DNA from: Flaccisagitta enflata
Lineage: Eukaryota > Chaetognatha > Sagittoidea > Aphragmophora
NCBI GenBank assembly: GCA_965153355.1
Contig: OZ231128.1
Span: forward strand, 29,822,001 to 29,886,000
Direction of reading: 5' to 3'
Length of the DNA stretch: 64,000 bases
In this document: positions 37,883-51,305 of the stretch, in pieces
Layout: every line of letters begins with the position of its first letter
How positions within the stretch are numbered: position 1 is the stretch's first letter
Notes under the pieces: generated by a model
The model's database searches: none
Told to the model about the DNA's origin: nothing
The model's input: only the letters and a program-made list of their open reading frames with translations
Translations under genes and position numbers: made by a program

Positions 37883-38439
37883 ACAAAACCATCACACTTA
37901 TGATAATTGTTAGTCATATAATCTTTAATTGTGCCAAAGTTTTTAGCCTTGTTTTAGAAAAGTCACAGAAACAAGATCGCCCTCAGTTGGTAGATTCTAG
38001 GATGTAAATTAATTTGCTTCATGGGCAAAGTCTCTAGCTCATCATTTTTGCTGTTTTTCAAAATGATTGTCTTACTGTTTTGTTTGCCATCTCTACACGG
38101 TTAAAGCTACAGTTGCCAGATTGCCTTCATCTTGAAGATTTTTCCAAGTAGATAAGTTTGTTTTTGTTTTTTGTAGCTTATCTGTAGCTTATCTTTAGAA
38201 TATGATATATCCTCAGTAGAAGGTGATTCTTAACTTTTTAAATCATTCAGTTGAAACTCTTAGATAACCGCTATGGGATAGTGGGGGGGGGGGGGAAAGA
38301 GGAGACAAAGATTGAACCAAACTCTTTAACGACTTTATAAACCACGATAGTTGCGCAGGTTCTTTCAAGATTGGGAATTGAAGGAGAGAAACAGAAGCTG
38401 ATCTGTAAGACGAGAGAATCTTAATCGATTTTCCTTTTT
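37883..38439. other. Intergenic, nothing recognised
   Basis: AT-rich, with a poly-G run at 38283-38295. Confidence 0.35.
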
Positions 38440-38871
38440 GGGCAGCGGCCCCAAAGGGGACGATGACCTATGCTTTCACACATATGGGGAATTTTTTTCC
38501 TTCTCCTTCTTCTTCTCCTTCTTCGTACCCCCCCCCCCTCAAAACCCAGTCTTGACGCCCAAATCCCAGGCTTGAGGCCCAAATCCCAGTCTTAAGCCCA
38601 AATCCCAGCCTTGAAGCCCAAATCCAAGCCTCAAGGCCCAGATTCCAGCCTTGAGGTCAAAATCTTAGCCTTGAGGTCCAATCTCTTTTTTGAGGGGGGA
38701 CGGAGGAGAAGAAGAAGAAGGAGAAGGAGAAGTAGAAATTTCTCATATGTGTGAAAGCATAGATCATCGACCCCTTCGGGGCTGCTGCCCTGCTTTCCCT
38801 TCATCTTCAAGCACAACCGATTTAGGAAGGGCACGGGTATCGCTGACCATCTAACGCTTTTGCGACTATTC
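38440..38871 (+). mobile_element. Family F foldback element, subfamily B
   Basis: The arms gggcagcggccccaaagggg...ctatgctttcacacatatgg and complement enclose mirrored CTT/AAG runs and ~20-bp units. The tail ends ACGCTTTTGCGACTATT. Confidence 0.72.
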
Positions 38872-39215
38872 CATCTACGTCCTTTGGGTAGGTAAATACG
38901 CGGCTCGCAGAGACACACAGCGTTGATTTTCAAAGCATGGAACTCGCTAAATCACTTTTGGCGCTCTCCGCTCACTTGGCTCATCCCGCTCACTTCACAC
39001 ACACCTTCATTATGTTTTATGGCATGGCTGGCTCATTCACTCTGCTGTCATCACTTAGGTTAGCGACTCTTTAAGGGCTGAGTCTAAAAGTCTGTAGCTC
39101 CATCTATAACACACTTTTTTGTAAGTGATCATTTTTTTTCTTGATTGCTTGTGTTTCTAGCAGACGCCCTTTGGGCCAAAGTTTGGCAGCGAGGTGCTTC
39201 GAGAGACAAATATTT

Positions 39216-39350
39216 TAAGTCGTGGACACGCGACTCTTGAACTAGCCGTGTTCGTCGGTCCGTCCGACGATCCGTCGGTCCATAACCAAAACAAGAAATG
39301 CGTTTTTTCGCAAACCACCAGTCCTCGACGGTATACGGCCTTGTTTTTCT
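39216..39350 (-). mobile_element. Short family H element, subfamily A variant
   Basis: The hairpin AAGTCGTGGACACGCGACTC starts it (one G:T pair), then a short GTCC core and a tacggccttgttt end. Confidence 0.55.
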
Positions 39351-39599
39351 GGGGGGGAGCAGCCCCAAAGGCAACGAAGTCCAATAGAACACGTCGTAAT
39401 TAGGCCTTCAAAAGCACCATTACCAACCTCCATGAGCTCTCACCGGCCTCGCAACAGCCTACTCAGCTCTTGATATCGCCTCAAATCAGCTTTATCAAAC
39501 CTGAACCAGGCTTGTCAGACGAAAAACCACTATAATAGGTGTTTGTGTTCCACGATAGTGGAACACTAAAGTTCCAGAGTTTTCTCCGTGAGTGCATAC

Positions 39600-42500
39600 G
39601 TCTGTCATATACTCTCCAATGTCTGTCACTGAACCCAGAATTCTCCAATGTCCATCACACAACCCAGAGTTCTCAAAATGTCTGTCACACCACCCAATTT
39701 TCTCCGAATGTCCGTCACACTACCCAGTATTCTCCAAATGTCCGTCACACCACCCAGTTTTCTCCGATGTCTGTCACGCTATCCAGATTTCTCCTATGTC
39801 TGTCACACAACCCAAAATTCTCCAATGTCTGTCACACAACCCAAGATTCTCCGATGTCTGTCACAAAACCTGAGATTCTCCAATGTCTGTCACACAACCC
39901 AAGATTATGCGATGTCTGTCACACAACCCATGATATTCCGATGTCTGTCACACAACCCAGAGTTCTCCAAATGTCTGTCACACTACCCAGTTTTCTCTGA
40001 ATGTCGGTCACACCACCCAGTATTCTCTGAATGTCCTTCACACCAGCCAGTTTTCTCCGATGTCTGTCACGTTAGCCAAATTTCTCCTATGTCTGTCACA
40101 CAACCCAAAATTATCCAATGTCTGTCACACAACTTAAGATTCTCCGATGTCTGTCACAAAACCTAAGATTCTCAAATGTCTGTCACACAACCCAAGATTC
40201 TCCAATGTCTGTCAAACAACCCATGATTCTCTGATGTCTGTCACACAACCCAAGATTCTCCAATGTCTGTCACATAACCCAAAATTCACTAATGTCTGTC
40301 ACACAAACCAAAATTCTCCAATGTCTGTCACACAACCCAAGATTCTCCGATGTCTTTCACACAACTCAAAATACTCCGATGTCTGTCACACAGCCCAAGA
40401 TTCTCCAATGTTTGTCACATAACCCAAAATTCTCCAATGTCTGTCACACAACCCAAAATTTTTGGATGTCTGTCATACAGCCCAAGATTCTCCAATGTCT
40501 GTCACACAACCCAAAATTTTCCAATTTCTGTCACACTACCCCAGATTCTCCGATGTCTGTCACAACCAAAATTCTTCGATGTCTGACACACAACCAAAGA
40601 TTCTCCAATGTCTGTCACAAAACCCAAAATTCTCCGATGTCTGTCACACAACACAAGATTCTCCGATGTCTGTCACACAACCTGAAATTTTTCAATTTCT
40701 GTCACACAGCCTAAGATTCTCCTATGTCTGTCACACAACCCAAAATTCTCCAATGTCTGTCACACAACCTAAAATTCTCCGATGTCTGTTACACAGCCTA
40801 AGATTCTCCAATGTCTGTCACATAAACCAAAATTCTCCAATGTCTGTCATACAACCTCAGATTCTCCAATGTCTGTCACACATTCCAAGATTCTCCAATG
40901 TCTGTCACACAACCCAAAATTTCCTGATGTCTGTCACACAGCCCAAGATTCTCTGATGTCTGTCACATAACCCAAAATTCTCTGATGTCTGTCACACAAC
41001 CCAAAATTTTTGGATGTCTCTCACACATCCCAAGATTCTCCGATGTCTGTCGCACAACCGAAAATTCTCCCATGTCTGTCACACTACCCTATATTTTCTG
41101 ATGTCTGTCGCACAACCCAAGATTCTCCGATGACTGTCACACAACCCAAAATTTTCTGATGTCTGCCACACAGCCCAAGATTCTCTGATGTCTGTCACAT
41201 AACCCAAAATTCTCTGATGTCTGTCACACAACCCACAATTTTTGGATGTCTCTCACACATCCCAAGATTCTCCGATGTCTGTCACACAACCCAAAATTCT
41301 CCCATGTATGTCACACTACCCCAGATTTTCTGATGTCTTTCGCACAACCCAAGATTCTCCAATGTCTTTCAGACAACCCAAAATTCTCCGATGTCTGTCA
41401 CACAACCCCAGATTCTCCTATGTCTGTCACACAACCCAAGATTCTCCAATATCTGTCACACAACCCAAAATTCTCCAATGTCTGTCACACCACCCCAGAT
41501 AGTCCAATGTCTGTCACACAACCCAAGAATCTCCAATGTCTGTCATACAACTCAAAATTCTATAACACATACAAAAATCGTCTGATGTCTGTCACACAAC
41601 CCAAAATTCTCCAATGTCTGTCACACAGCCTATGATTCTCAGATGTCTGTCACATAACTCAAGATTCTCCGATGTTTGTCACACAACCCAAGATTCTCCG
41701 ATGTCTGTCACACACCCCAAGATTCTCCGATGTCTGTCACACATCCCAAAATTCTCTGATGTTTGTCACAAAACCCAAAATTCTCAGATGTCTGTCACAC
41801 AACCCAAGATTTTCCGATGTCTGTCACACAACCCAAAGTTCTCCTTTGTCTGTCACACAACCCAAAATCCTCCAGTATCTGTCCAACAATCCAAGATTCT
41901 CCAATGACTGTCACAAAACTGAAAATTCTCAAATGTCTGTCACACCACCCTGTTTTCTCCAAATGTCTGTCACACCACCCAGTATTCTCCAAATGTCTGT
42001 CACACCACCTAGTTTTCTCCCATGTCTGTCACGCTATCCAGATTTCTCCTATGTCTGTCACACAACCCAAAATTCTCCAATGTCTCTCACACAACTCAAA
42101 CTTCTCCGAGTGTCTGTCACACAACCCAGAATTATCCAATGTCTGTCACACAACTCAAAATTCTCCAAGTGTCTGTCACAAAACCGAAAATTCTTTAATG
42201 TCTATCACACAACCCAGAATTTTCTAATGTCTGTCACACAACCAAAAATTCTCTTATGTCTGTCACATAACCTAAAATTCTCCAATGTCTGTCTTACAAC
42301 CCAGAATTTTCCAATTGTCTGTCACAGAACCCCAAATTATCCGAATGTCTGTCACACAACCCAAAATTCTCTGTCTGTCACACAACCCAAAATCCTCCAA
42401 ATGTCTGTCACACAATCCACGATTCTCCAATATCTGTCACACAACCCAGAATTCTATAATGTCTGTCACACAACCCAAAATTCTCCAATATCGGTCACAC

Positions 42501-42640
42501 AACCCAAAGTTTTCCAATGTCTGTCACACAACCCAGAATTTTCCAAATATCAGTCACACAACCCAAAATTCTCCAATGTCGGTCACACAACCCCAAATGC
42601 TCCAAATGTATGTCACACCACCCAGTTTCACCCTGTCAGA
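39600..42640. repeat. 29-bp minisatellite array, about 104 copies
   Basis: The consensus is ATGTCTGTCACACAACCCAA plus AATTCTCCA. Copies differ by substitutions and occasional 1-bp changes, and some carry an ACCACCCAGTTTTCTCC variant block that recurs in clusters (39690-39800, 39960-40080, 41935-42050), indicating higher-order units. Since 29 is not a multiple of 3, three copies read as a 29-residue protein repeat and long frames stay open by chance (up to 348 codons). These are not genes. Confidence 0.95.
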
Positions 42641-42707
42641 CTAAGAAGGCAGTGGGGCCGCCCGCATGTGGCAGTGGGACTGCCCACAGGCGGTTGTGGG
42701 AGCGCAC

Positions 42708-44103
42708 ACTGGCCCTAATTGGCCACCTATCAAGCTCCTAGGCCTATCTCAACTATATCCACCCATAACCACCACCTTCCACCCTCACACTGGCCCTAAT
42801 TGGCCACCTATCAAGCTCCTAGGCCTATCTCAACTATATCCACCCATAACCACCACCTTCCACCCTCACACTGGCCCTAATTGGCCACCTATCAAGCTCC
42901 TAGGCCTATCTCAACTATATCCACCCATAACCACCACCTTCCACCCTCACACTGGCCCTAATTGGCCACCTATCAAGCTCCTAGGCCTATCTCAACTATA
43001 TCCACCCATAACCACCACCTTCCACCCTCACACTGGCCCTAATTGGCCACCTATCAAGCTCCTAGGCCTATCTCAACTATATCCACCCATAACCACCACC
43101 TTCCACCCTCACACTGGCCCTAATTGGCCACCTATCAAGCTCCTAGGCCTATCTCAACTATATCCACCCATAACCACCACCTTCCACCCTCACACTGGCC
43201 CTAATTGGCCACCTATCAAGCTCCTAGGCCTATCTCAACTATATCCACCCATAACCACCACCTTCCACCCTCACACTGGCCCTAATTGGCCACCTATCAA
43301 GCTCCTAGGCCTATCTCAACTATATCCACCCATAACCACCACCTTCCACCCTCACACTGGATTGCCACCTATCAAGCTCTAGGCCTATCTCAACTATATC
43401 CACCCCACCCCTCACACTGGCCCTAATTGGCCACCTATCAAGCTCCTAGGCCTATCTCAACTATATCCACCCATAACCACCACCTTCCACCCTCACACTG
43501 GCCCTAATTGGCCACCTATCAAGCTCCTAGGCCTATCTCAACTATATCCACCCATAACCACCACCTTCCACCCTCACACTGGCCCTAATTGGCCACCTAT
43601 CAAGCTCCTAGGCCTATCTCAACTATATCCACCCATAACCACCACCTTCCACCCTCACACTGGCCCTAATTGGCCACCTATCAAGCTCCTAGGCCTATCT
43701 CAACTATATCCACCCATAACCACCACCTTCCACCCTCACACTGGCCCTAATTGGCCACCTATCAAGCTCCTAGGCCTATCTCAACTATATCCACCCATAA
43801 CCACCACCTTCCACCCTCACACTGGCCCTAATTGGCCACCTATCAAGCTCCTAGGCCTATCTCAACTATATCCACCCATAACCACCACCTTCCACCCTCA
43901 CACTGGCCCTAATTGGCCACCTATCAAGCTCCTAGGCCTATCTCAACTATATCCACCCATAACCACCACCTTCCACCCTCACACTGGCCCTAATTGGCCA
44001 CCTATCAAGCTCCTAGGCCTATCTCAACTATATCCACCCATAACCACCACCTTCCACCCTCACACTGGCCCTAATTGGCCACCTATCAAGCTCCTAGGCC
44101 CGT
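42708..44103. repeat. 81-bp satellite array, about 17 copies
   Basis: The unit begins CTGGCCCTAATTGGCCACCT and ends CCACCTTCCACCCTCACA. Copies are almost identical except one shortened unit near 43358-43418. Period 81 = 27 codons, hence a 238-codon repeat ORF that is not a gene. It abuts the 29-bp array through a GC-rich gccgcccgcatgtggcagtg link. Confidence 0.95.
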
Positions 44104-44462
44104 CAATCGTGGCCACCGTCCCTCCCTCCTCCAAGTTGGAGTTTTTTTTAAATTATTTTTTTTGGAAGGGATTCCCTTAATAAAGGAATTTCGATCTTAA
44201 TGTAAAAGAAATAGCTCTCAAACTCATTTGACTTTGCCCAAACCAATTGTTTTTTTCTGAGGAATGATACATTGAGATTTTTTTTGTTTTGAAAATCTTG
44301 AGGTTTGCTTTATTCAAGTTCGATATTTTTTTCTTTTCACTGCAATATGCACAAATACTTTTTCTGAAAAATGCCTTGTGCAGCTTTGCTTAACTTTACA
44401 AAGATATTTCAGTTATGAAAAAATGAAAAAAATCACCTCATCCATCTCCAGCGATTTTGACC
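44104..44462. other. Region between satellites, nothing recognised
   Basis: T-rich; no ORF or repeat structure seen. Confidence 0.35.
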
Positions 44463-45126
44463 CTATGGCTATTAGCCTGTACTGAAATGACTAAAACCAA
44501 AAAAATCGACATTCTACGAGCAGTTATTGTTGTGGAGCTGTCTTGGGCTTCTATTGTCATCATTTTCAGCTTCATAGTTTACATCTTGCTTTCCACGCCC
44601 TACCTTGAACTTCCCACGGGTCAATAGGAAACTAAAAATTTCAAATTGCTCAAATCAAAATTTTGACTGCAGATTTGAAATCTGCATGAAAAACTGTCTG
44701 TTGAAAGTGCTTTTCTTTTTTCAAAATTCCTTCGGGATCATTATCAAAATCCACGCTAAAGATTTTTAAAGAAGGTAAGTTTAATGATTTTACAAAGAAA
44801 TTAAAAGGAAAGGTATGTTTCGCGATATTTGACAGCACTTTTGACCACCTTCTAATTGGAATATCAAAAAAAGGAAAACACTTTCAATTGACAGTTTTTT
44901 CTGCAGATTCCAAATCTGCAGTCAGAATTGGAATTTGAGAACTTTGAAATTTTGGATTTTCTATAGGGGTAGGGTTTATAGAAGGTAAGGCGCGGCCACC
45001 TAAAAGTAGAATTTTAAAGCCAATATTGATTTCAATAGAAGCCTGAGACAGTCCCACATCATGATCTGCTCGTAGAATGTTTATTTTATTGCTTTTTGTC
45101 ATTTAGGTACAAGCTAATGGCTATGG
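44463..45126. mobile_element. Foldback element inserted in the 380-bp satellite, about 660 bp
   Basis: The left end ctatggctattagcctgtac is matched by right end gtacaagctaatggctatgg. Inner pairs include attctacgagcag with ctgctcgtagaat and actgcagatttgaaatctgc with its near complement. Confidence 0.65.
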
Positions 45127-46637
45127 CGCAAAAATCTTATCTGCTGTTGTTATTTCTAGGTTGCCATGGCTCGCCATGCGGCTATCACACCCTTGTAAAT
45201 CATACTTAAGATATGTCTTAGCCAGAATGACTGAATCCCGCGAATATACGAGCAAATATTGCTTTGATAATTACAGGATGTTGAAAAATTAGCATATTTT
45301 CTACTCTATTTTTCATAGAAAAAGTTGATTTTCTACAAAACTACTCACTTAATATCTTTCAAATTTTTATTAGATATACAACTAATAGTTATCTATCAAG
45401 CGCCGCCAAGCTGGAATTAGTGTCTTAATTCGTATAGGAGTAAGAATTATGCAAAAATTTGAAAGAAAAAAAACATTGTTGCCATTTAAAGCAAATTTGA
45501 CTCCATGATACAAAAACTACATCTTCTGTGGTCGTTCTGGGTCGCCATGGCTCGTCTTGGGGCTATAGGACCCTAATACATCATACTTGAGATATGTCTT
45601 GGCCAGAATGACTGAATCCCGCAAATACAAGCGAATATTGCTTTGATAGGTACAGGTTGTTGAAAAATCAGCATATTTTTTACTCTATTTTTGGTAAAAA
45701 AAGATGATTTTCTACAAAACTACTTACTAAAAATCTTTGAAATTTTTATCAGATATACTTCAAATAATTATCTATCAAAGGCCGCCAAGCTGGAATTTGT
45801 GTCTTTATTCGTTTAGGCGCAAGAATTTTGCAAAAAAAAAAAAAAAAAAAAACATTATTACCATTTAAAGCAAATTTAACCCCATGATACAAAAACTACA
45901 TCTTCTGTGGTTGTTTTTGGGTCGCCATGGCTCGCCATGCGGCTGTAGGACCCTAATACATCATACTTGAGATATGTCTTGGTCAGAATGACTGGATCCC
46001 GCGAATACCAGAGAATATTGCTTTGAAAGATACAGGTTGTTGAAAAATGAGCATATTTTTTTACTCTATTTTTTTAAGAAAAGGTTGATTTTTTACAAAA
46101 CTACTCGCGAAAAATCTTTGAAATTTTTATCAGATATACTACTAACAATATTCTATCAAACGCCACCAAGCTGAAATTTGTGTCTTTATTCGTTTAGGCG
46201 CAAGAATTTTGCAAAACTTAAAAAAAAAAAACATTATTGCCATTTAAAGAGAATTTGACCCAATGATACAAAAACTACATCTTCTGTGGTTGTTTTTGGG
46301 TCGTTATGGCTCGCCATGCGGCTATAGGACCCTAATACATCCTACTTGAGATATGTCTTGGTCAGAATGACTGAATCCCGCGAATACCAGCGAATATTGC
46401 TTTGAAAGGTACAGGTTGTTGAAAAATGAGCATATCTTTTTACTCTATTTTTTAAAGAAAAAGTTGATTTTCTACAAAACTACTTGCTAAAAATCTTTGA
46501 AATTTTTATCAGATATACTTCAAATAATTATCTATCAAATGCCGCCAAGCTGGAATTTGTGTCTTTATTAGTTTAGGCGCAAGAATTTTGCAAAAATTTA
46601 AAAAAAACATTATTGGCATTTAAAGCAAATTTGACCC
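45127..46637. repeat. 380-bp satellite, about four tandem copies
   Basis: The landmark ggtcgccatggctcgccatg recurs at 45159, 45540, 45920 and 46299, and again at 54339 beyond the 7.66 kb insertion. Each unit also carries agaatgactgaatcccgcga. Confidence 0.88.
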
Positions 46638-46642
46638 CATTA

Positions 46643-47322
46643 CAGCTGGGTAAAGATGAAGTTGGTGACTTTACCAACCCCTGTTGTGAAGTTACCGACT
46701 TTGCTGACTCTAAAGCTGTCATAGAAAGTGGGTGATACTGGAATATTAATCCATTTTTTTTCCTTATCTTCTTCCAAAAAATCTTGAACCCCTCTTGTCT
46801 TTGTCAGCAAACACGTTACTAAAGATGGAAAAATCTGTGGCAAATATTTTTGGTCACCCATCTATACAAAATCAGACAATATATGGGTGGATTTCATGGT
46901 CAAAAGATTTGGACCAATTGACATTTCTTTGTTTTTCTCAAAATACGTCATCATCGATTTTCACCATTTTTTCCTCAAAACCACCCATAATGGTGACAAT
47001 GATAAAACTAAAAAGAATTGGGATACTACTCCTCTTAAACTGGCACAAAATGGCAAAAGATGTTTTTTGTGTTAAAGTTGGTGATTTTAACAACTTTACT
47101 GATTTCACTGATGTAGCTGATTTCACCAACTTTAAAGCACTTTTTGAGCCTTGCCGTTCCAATGGTTGTTAAGTTGTTGATTTTAACAACTTGTTCTGGT
47201 TATGAAGTCGCTGAATTTAGCAACGTTTCCAGGCTTTGATTGCCATTTAGACATTAAACTGCTAGAAACCTTTTTACACGTGGCACTGTACAGAATGGAA
47301 ATCTTTTTAGATGCCATTCTAA
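46643..47322 (+). repeat. Left terminal inverted repeat with six palindromic motifs
   Basis: Imperfect 18-bp palindromes of the form GTTGgTGAtTTtAcCAAC occur at 46661, 46691, 47077, 47113, 47173 and 47217. Two lie near the tip and four cluster near the inner end. The same motifs recur inverted in the right arm. Confidence 0.8.
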
Positions 47323-47481
47323 AAATGAATGGCCAAAATCCTTCAAATACATTTTCTATGGGATACAACGTGGGTGGCGGTCGTGAGTAAACTTTATTAG
47401 ATCATCAACAGATTTTACAGTCATTATCTATGATGGAAATGGTCACATTTCTCCCGCAAGGAAGTTTTACCATTTTTTCAG

Positions 47482-47827
47482 TCACCCTTCTGAAGGGGTC
47501 GATGACCTATGCTATCACATATTTGGGAAATTTTCTCCTTCTCCTTCTCCTATGTTCCCCCCACCTAAAATTGTCGTCTCATGGCCCAAATTCCAGTCTC
47601 ATGGCCCAAATCCCAGTCTCAAGGCCCAAATCTGGACCTTGAGGCTAGGATTTTGGATTTGAGGCTAGGATTTGGGCCTCAAGGCTTGGATTTAGGCTTC
47701 CAGACTGGAATTTGAACCTCGAGTGGGGGACAGAGAGAGAGGAGGAGGAGAAAATTCCCAGCATGTATGAAAGCACAGGTCACCCTCTGGGGCCGCTGCC
47801 TGACCATCTAATGCTTTTGCAACTTCT
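47482..47827 (+). mobile_element. Family F element, subfamily B, partial
   Basis: It has tgaaggggtcgatgacctat, (CTT)n, mirrored ~20-bp units, ggtcaccctctggggccgct and an ATGCTTTTGCAACT tail. Confidence 0.55.
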
Positions 47828-48987
47828 CACCCTTTTACAGTGAATTCAGAGAAAAAATCTCTATCAAAAGGATTTAGCTCAAAATCATATATAGAGGATC
47901 CATTTAAAAAATTCTTGACCTGGTACCTCAATTAATTGGCGCCACCACCTCCGTGCAGATGAAAAAGGGTGGTGGCACAAATTAAGAAAAGTCGCTGCCA
48001 AAAAGGAACTTTTTCCAATTTTCAAAATTTTTGGCTGTTTTGGAGTTCTTGGGGGGCCATGCAGGGACCATGCAAATCAGATTTCCAAAACCGCTAGAAT
48101 TATCTAGAAAAATCATTTTTACCGCAATTTCTTGAGGTTTGGCCCCTGCTTTATCCATAGCATAAACCAACAAATTTCTTGGAGAAAAAAAAACTTTTAT
48201 TGTTGACTATGTTGAGATAGCATAAACTTTGGGAGCATACTGCTCCCAAACATAAAAAGATACAGACTTCAATTTGAGCTCATTCAAAAGATCTGCGGCT
48301 ACTTTTTAGAATGTAACCAAGTTGAGGTTTGTAGCTCAATTTATTTGAAGGGGGTTGCGGTGCTAATTTATTGAGAGCAATGGATAATCCGTGGTACCCT
48401 GTTGGTTCAACATGGGCTTTTCCTCTTCTTCCTAGGTGAAAAGGCACAAATCTATGGGAATTTTTAGTTAAAGTCGCTCATTATTTTTATAAATGATGGT
48501 ACTGGTAGTTCCTGATGTTGCTACATTTATTGCTGTTTGACTTGTACTACAATATGAGGAAATAAAAAAGTGAGAAATGGAAATGGAAAGCAATTAATCA
48601 TATGTTCTTTTCCAGATACACTTCATCAGGCTTATGGCAAAGCAAAAACAGAGAGAGACATACATTATGAAAATCATCAGCCTAATGAAGTGGATCTGGA
48701 AAAGAACACAAAATTAGTCGCTTTCCATTTGAATTTTTTGCTTTTTCATTCCCTTGCGTTGAAAAAGCAGTCAAACAGCAACAAACATGGTACAACTACT
48801 ACAACGTACCAACTTGTTCCTCCCCTTGAAGGAGTTTCAGAACAAATTCAGTCAAGTAGGGGTTTGAGCTATGACAATGGGACTTGAGCCTCAAGGCTGA
48901 AATTTGAGTCAAGAGGCCAGGATTGGGGCTCTAGAGCTCCAGAGCTTTGTCTTTTGGGTTGGAGTCGTAAGGCTGAAATTGGAGCCT

Positions 48988-49324
48988 AACAGGTCGCCCA
49001 AGGGTAATATATGGTCAGCCATACCCTTTGCCCTGCTTTGAGTGATTGTGAGTTGGAGTTAGGGGAAGCAGGGCAGGGGCCCCAAAGGGGACAAAGTCCT
49101 GTAGAACATAGGGGGACTTTCGTTCGTTCTGCCTTACGTGAATGAGATGCTACATAGAGGGTTGACTGAAGGCCTTTGAGAGCTTAAATTGTGGTCTAGG
49201 AAGGCCTGATAATGCCAATTGGAAGCTTGAGATGACTAATTTGAGGCCTACTTTGAAGCATAAGAGGACAGGTTTGAGGCATGGGAATTTCAATTTGAGG
49301 CCCATGAGGCCTAATTTGAGGTCT
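48988..49324 (-). mobile_element. Family F element, subfamily C, left half
   Basis: It has the tail aacaggtcgcccaagggtaa, arm gcagggcaggggccccaaag and some ~20-bp units, then is cut by the start of the next copy. Confidence 0.6.
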
Positions 49325-50003
49325 AACAGGTCGCCCAAGGGCAATATGTGGTCAGCGATACCCGTTGCCCTGCTTTGAGTGATTGTGAATTGGAGTGAGG
49401 GGAAGCAGGGCAGCGGCCCTGAAGGGGACGAAGTCCTGTAGAACACAGGGGGACTTTCGTCCGTCCTGCCTGAAGAAGTGGATGATATGCTATAGAGGGC
49501 TTACTGAAGGGCTTCAAGAGCCTGAACTGAGGTCTAAGACGGCTGATGTAAGGCCTCAGAATGCCAATCAGAAGCTTGAGAGGGCTGATTTGATGCTTGA
49601 GAGAGCTGGATTAAGGCTTGAAAGGTCAGACGACTGATTTGAAGATAAATTGAGGCTTAGATAGCTGATCTAAGGCCTGAGAGGCCTGATTTGAGGCCTG
49701 AGAGGCCTAATTTGAGGCCTGAGAGGCCAGGACAAGGCCTAAAAATTTTGATTTGAGGCCGGAGAAGCCTAATTTGAGGCCTGAGAGGCCAGGTTTGAGG
49801 CTTGAGAGGTTGGATTTGAGGCCTGAGAGGCCCAATTTGAGGCCTGAGAGGCTGGATTTGAGGCCTGAGAGGCCAGATTTGAGATCTCAGAGGCCAGATT
49901 TGGGGCCTGAGGGGCCTGGTGAGGGGGGGACGAACAAACGAACGAACGAACGAACGAAAGTCCCCCTTTGTTCTACAGGACTTTGTCCCCTTCGGGGCCC
50001 AAA
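49325..50003 (-). mobile_element. Family F foldback element, subfamily C
   Basis: The tail aacaggtcgcccaagggcaa, the arm, about twenty ggcctgagaggcc-type units, (GAAC)n and a closing arm ending ttcggggcccaaa (shortened). Confidence 0.68.
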
Positions 50004-50307
50004 AGGCCAGGTTTGAGGCCTGAGAGGTCGGATTTGAGGCCTGAGAGGCCAGATTTGAGGCCTGAGAGGCTGGATTTGAGGCCAGAGAGGCTGGATTTGA
50101 AGCCTGAGAGGCTTGATTTGAGGCCTGAGAGGCTGGATTAGAGGCTTGAGAGGCTGGATTGAGGCCTGAGAAGCCCAAAACTGTCCTGAGAGGCCAGATT
50201 TTAGGCCTGAGGGGCCTGATAAGGGGGGGACAAACGAACTAACTAATGAATGAACAAAAGTTCCCCTGTGTTCTACAGGACTTCATCCCCTTTGGGGTCG
50301 ATGCCTA
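50004..50307 (-). mobile_element. Family F element, subfamily C, partial
   Basis: Only the minisatellite units, a GAAC-type run and the closing arm ttcccctgtgttctacagga are present. Confidence 0.55.
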
Positions 50308-50542
50308 AAAGCTAGGAACGGAGCCGGGAAGCTTGAATGGGAGCCTCAAGGCAGGAGTGGGGGGGGCGGATGGAGGAGAACGAGAAGTAGAAATTTGCCC
50401 TATGTGTGAAAGCATAGGTCATTGGCCTCTTTTGGGCTGCTGACCAAAAAAAGGCGCTTACATGATCTTATATGTATAAATGAGGTAAATGACTCAAAAA
50501 CCCACTGTTCAATTAAAAAAGATTATCATCTGTATATTCAAA

Positions 50543-51080
50543 CTAGTTATCCAAGGATCACACATGGTCAGCAGTACCTGATGCCCTGCTGGGAGTGATT
50601 CAGTGATGAAGTGGAGTGAGAGCAGGGCAGCGGCCCCAAAGTGCCGATGTCCTGTAGAACACAGGGGGGAATTTCCAGACATCCTGAGGGGGCTTATTTC
50701 AGGCCTGAGATGACTAATTTAGGCCACCGAAAGCATATTTGAAGGCTGGAGGGCAAAATTAAAGCTTGGAGAGCAGATCTGAGGTTTTTAGGGCAAATTT
50801 GAGGCATGGACGGCTGGTTTGATGCTTCAGAGGCTAGTTAAAGGTCTGGAGTGCAGATTTGAGGTCTGGAGGGCAGATTTGAGGCTGAGGGGGCTGATTA
50901 TAAGCCTGGAAGGCTGATTTGAGGCCTCAAAGGCTAAATTGAGGGCTGGGAGGGCAGATTTGAGGTCTTGATGGCCAATGGGGGGGACGGAAGGACAGAC
51001 GGACGGACGGAAGGACAGACGGATGTTTGGAAATTCCCCCCTGTGTTCTACAGGACATCGGCCCTTTGGGGCGGCTGCCC
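50543..51080 (-). mobile_element. Family F foldback element, subfamily A, full length
   Basis: It starts with the tail ctagttatccaaggatcac, then agcagggcagcggccccaaa, ~20-bp units, GGAC repeats and the closing arm ggccctttggggcggctgcc. This is the reverse orientation of the copies at 7.2 and 33.5 kb. Confidence 0.75.
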
Positions 51081-51147
51081 AAAAAGAGTATCAAGACAGT
51101 TTTGGGGCTTTTAAAGTCTTGGGGGATGTAGGAGAAGGAGAACAAGT

Positions 51148-51305
51148 AATCTAAGGATTGCCCATGGTCAGAGGTACCCAATGCCCTGCTTGGAGTGATC
51201 AGCTGAAGAAGTGGAGTGAGAGGAGGGCAGAGGCCCCAAAGGGTCAATGTCCTGTAGGACACAGGGATGAATTTTCTTACGTCCTGAGAAGGCATATTTC
51301 AGGCC
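51148..51305 (-). mobile_element. Family F element, subfamily A, truncated
   Basis: Tail and first arm only (aagtaatctaaggattgccc...ggccccaaagggtcaatgtc). It is followed by aattttccatgttat-type repeats to about 51490 and another arm remnant near 51550-51600. Confidence 0.5.

Noticed and set aside
41672-42718. 348-codon open reading frame with repeated VCHTTQNSPMSVTQPKIL
   Set aside because: It is a reading of the 29-bp minisatellite. All three frames are open because the period is not a multiple of three, and copies carry indels that would shift any real frame.
42666-43382. 238-codon repeat protein HTGPNWPPIKLLGL...
   Set aside because: It translates the 81-bp satellite; no start context, domain or splice structure, and the array continues without the frame.
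39600-44103. CRISPR-like array
   Set aside because: The units are contiguous with no spacers, and the genome is eukaryotic.
46795-47172. 125-codon ORF and its near copy at 53739-54212
   Set aside because: Mirror-image readings of the two terminal inverted repeats; the similarity comes from the DNA repeat, and no protein family is recognisable.
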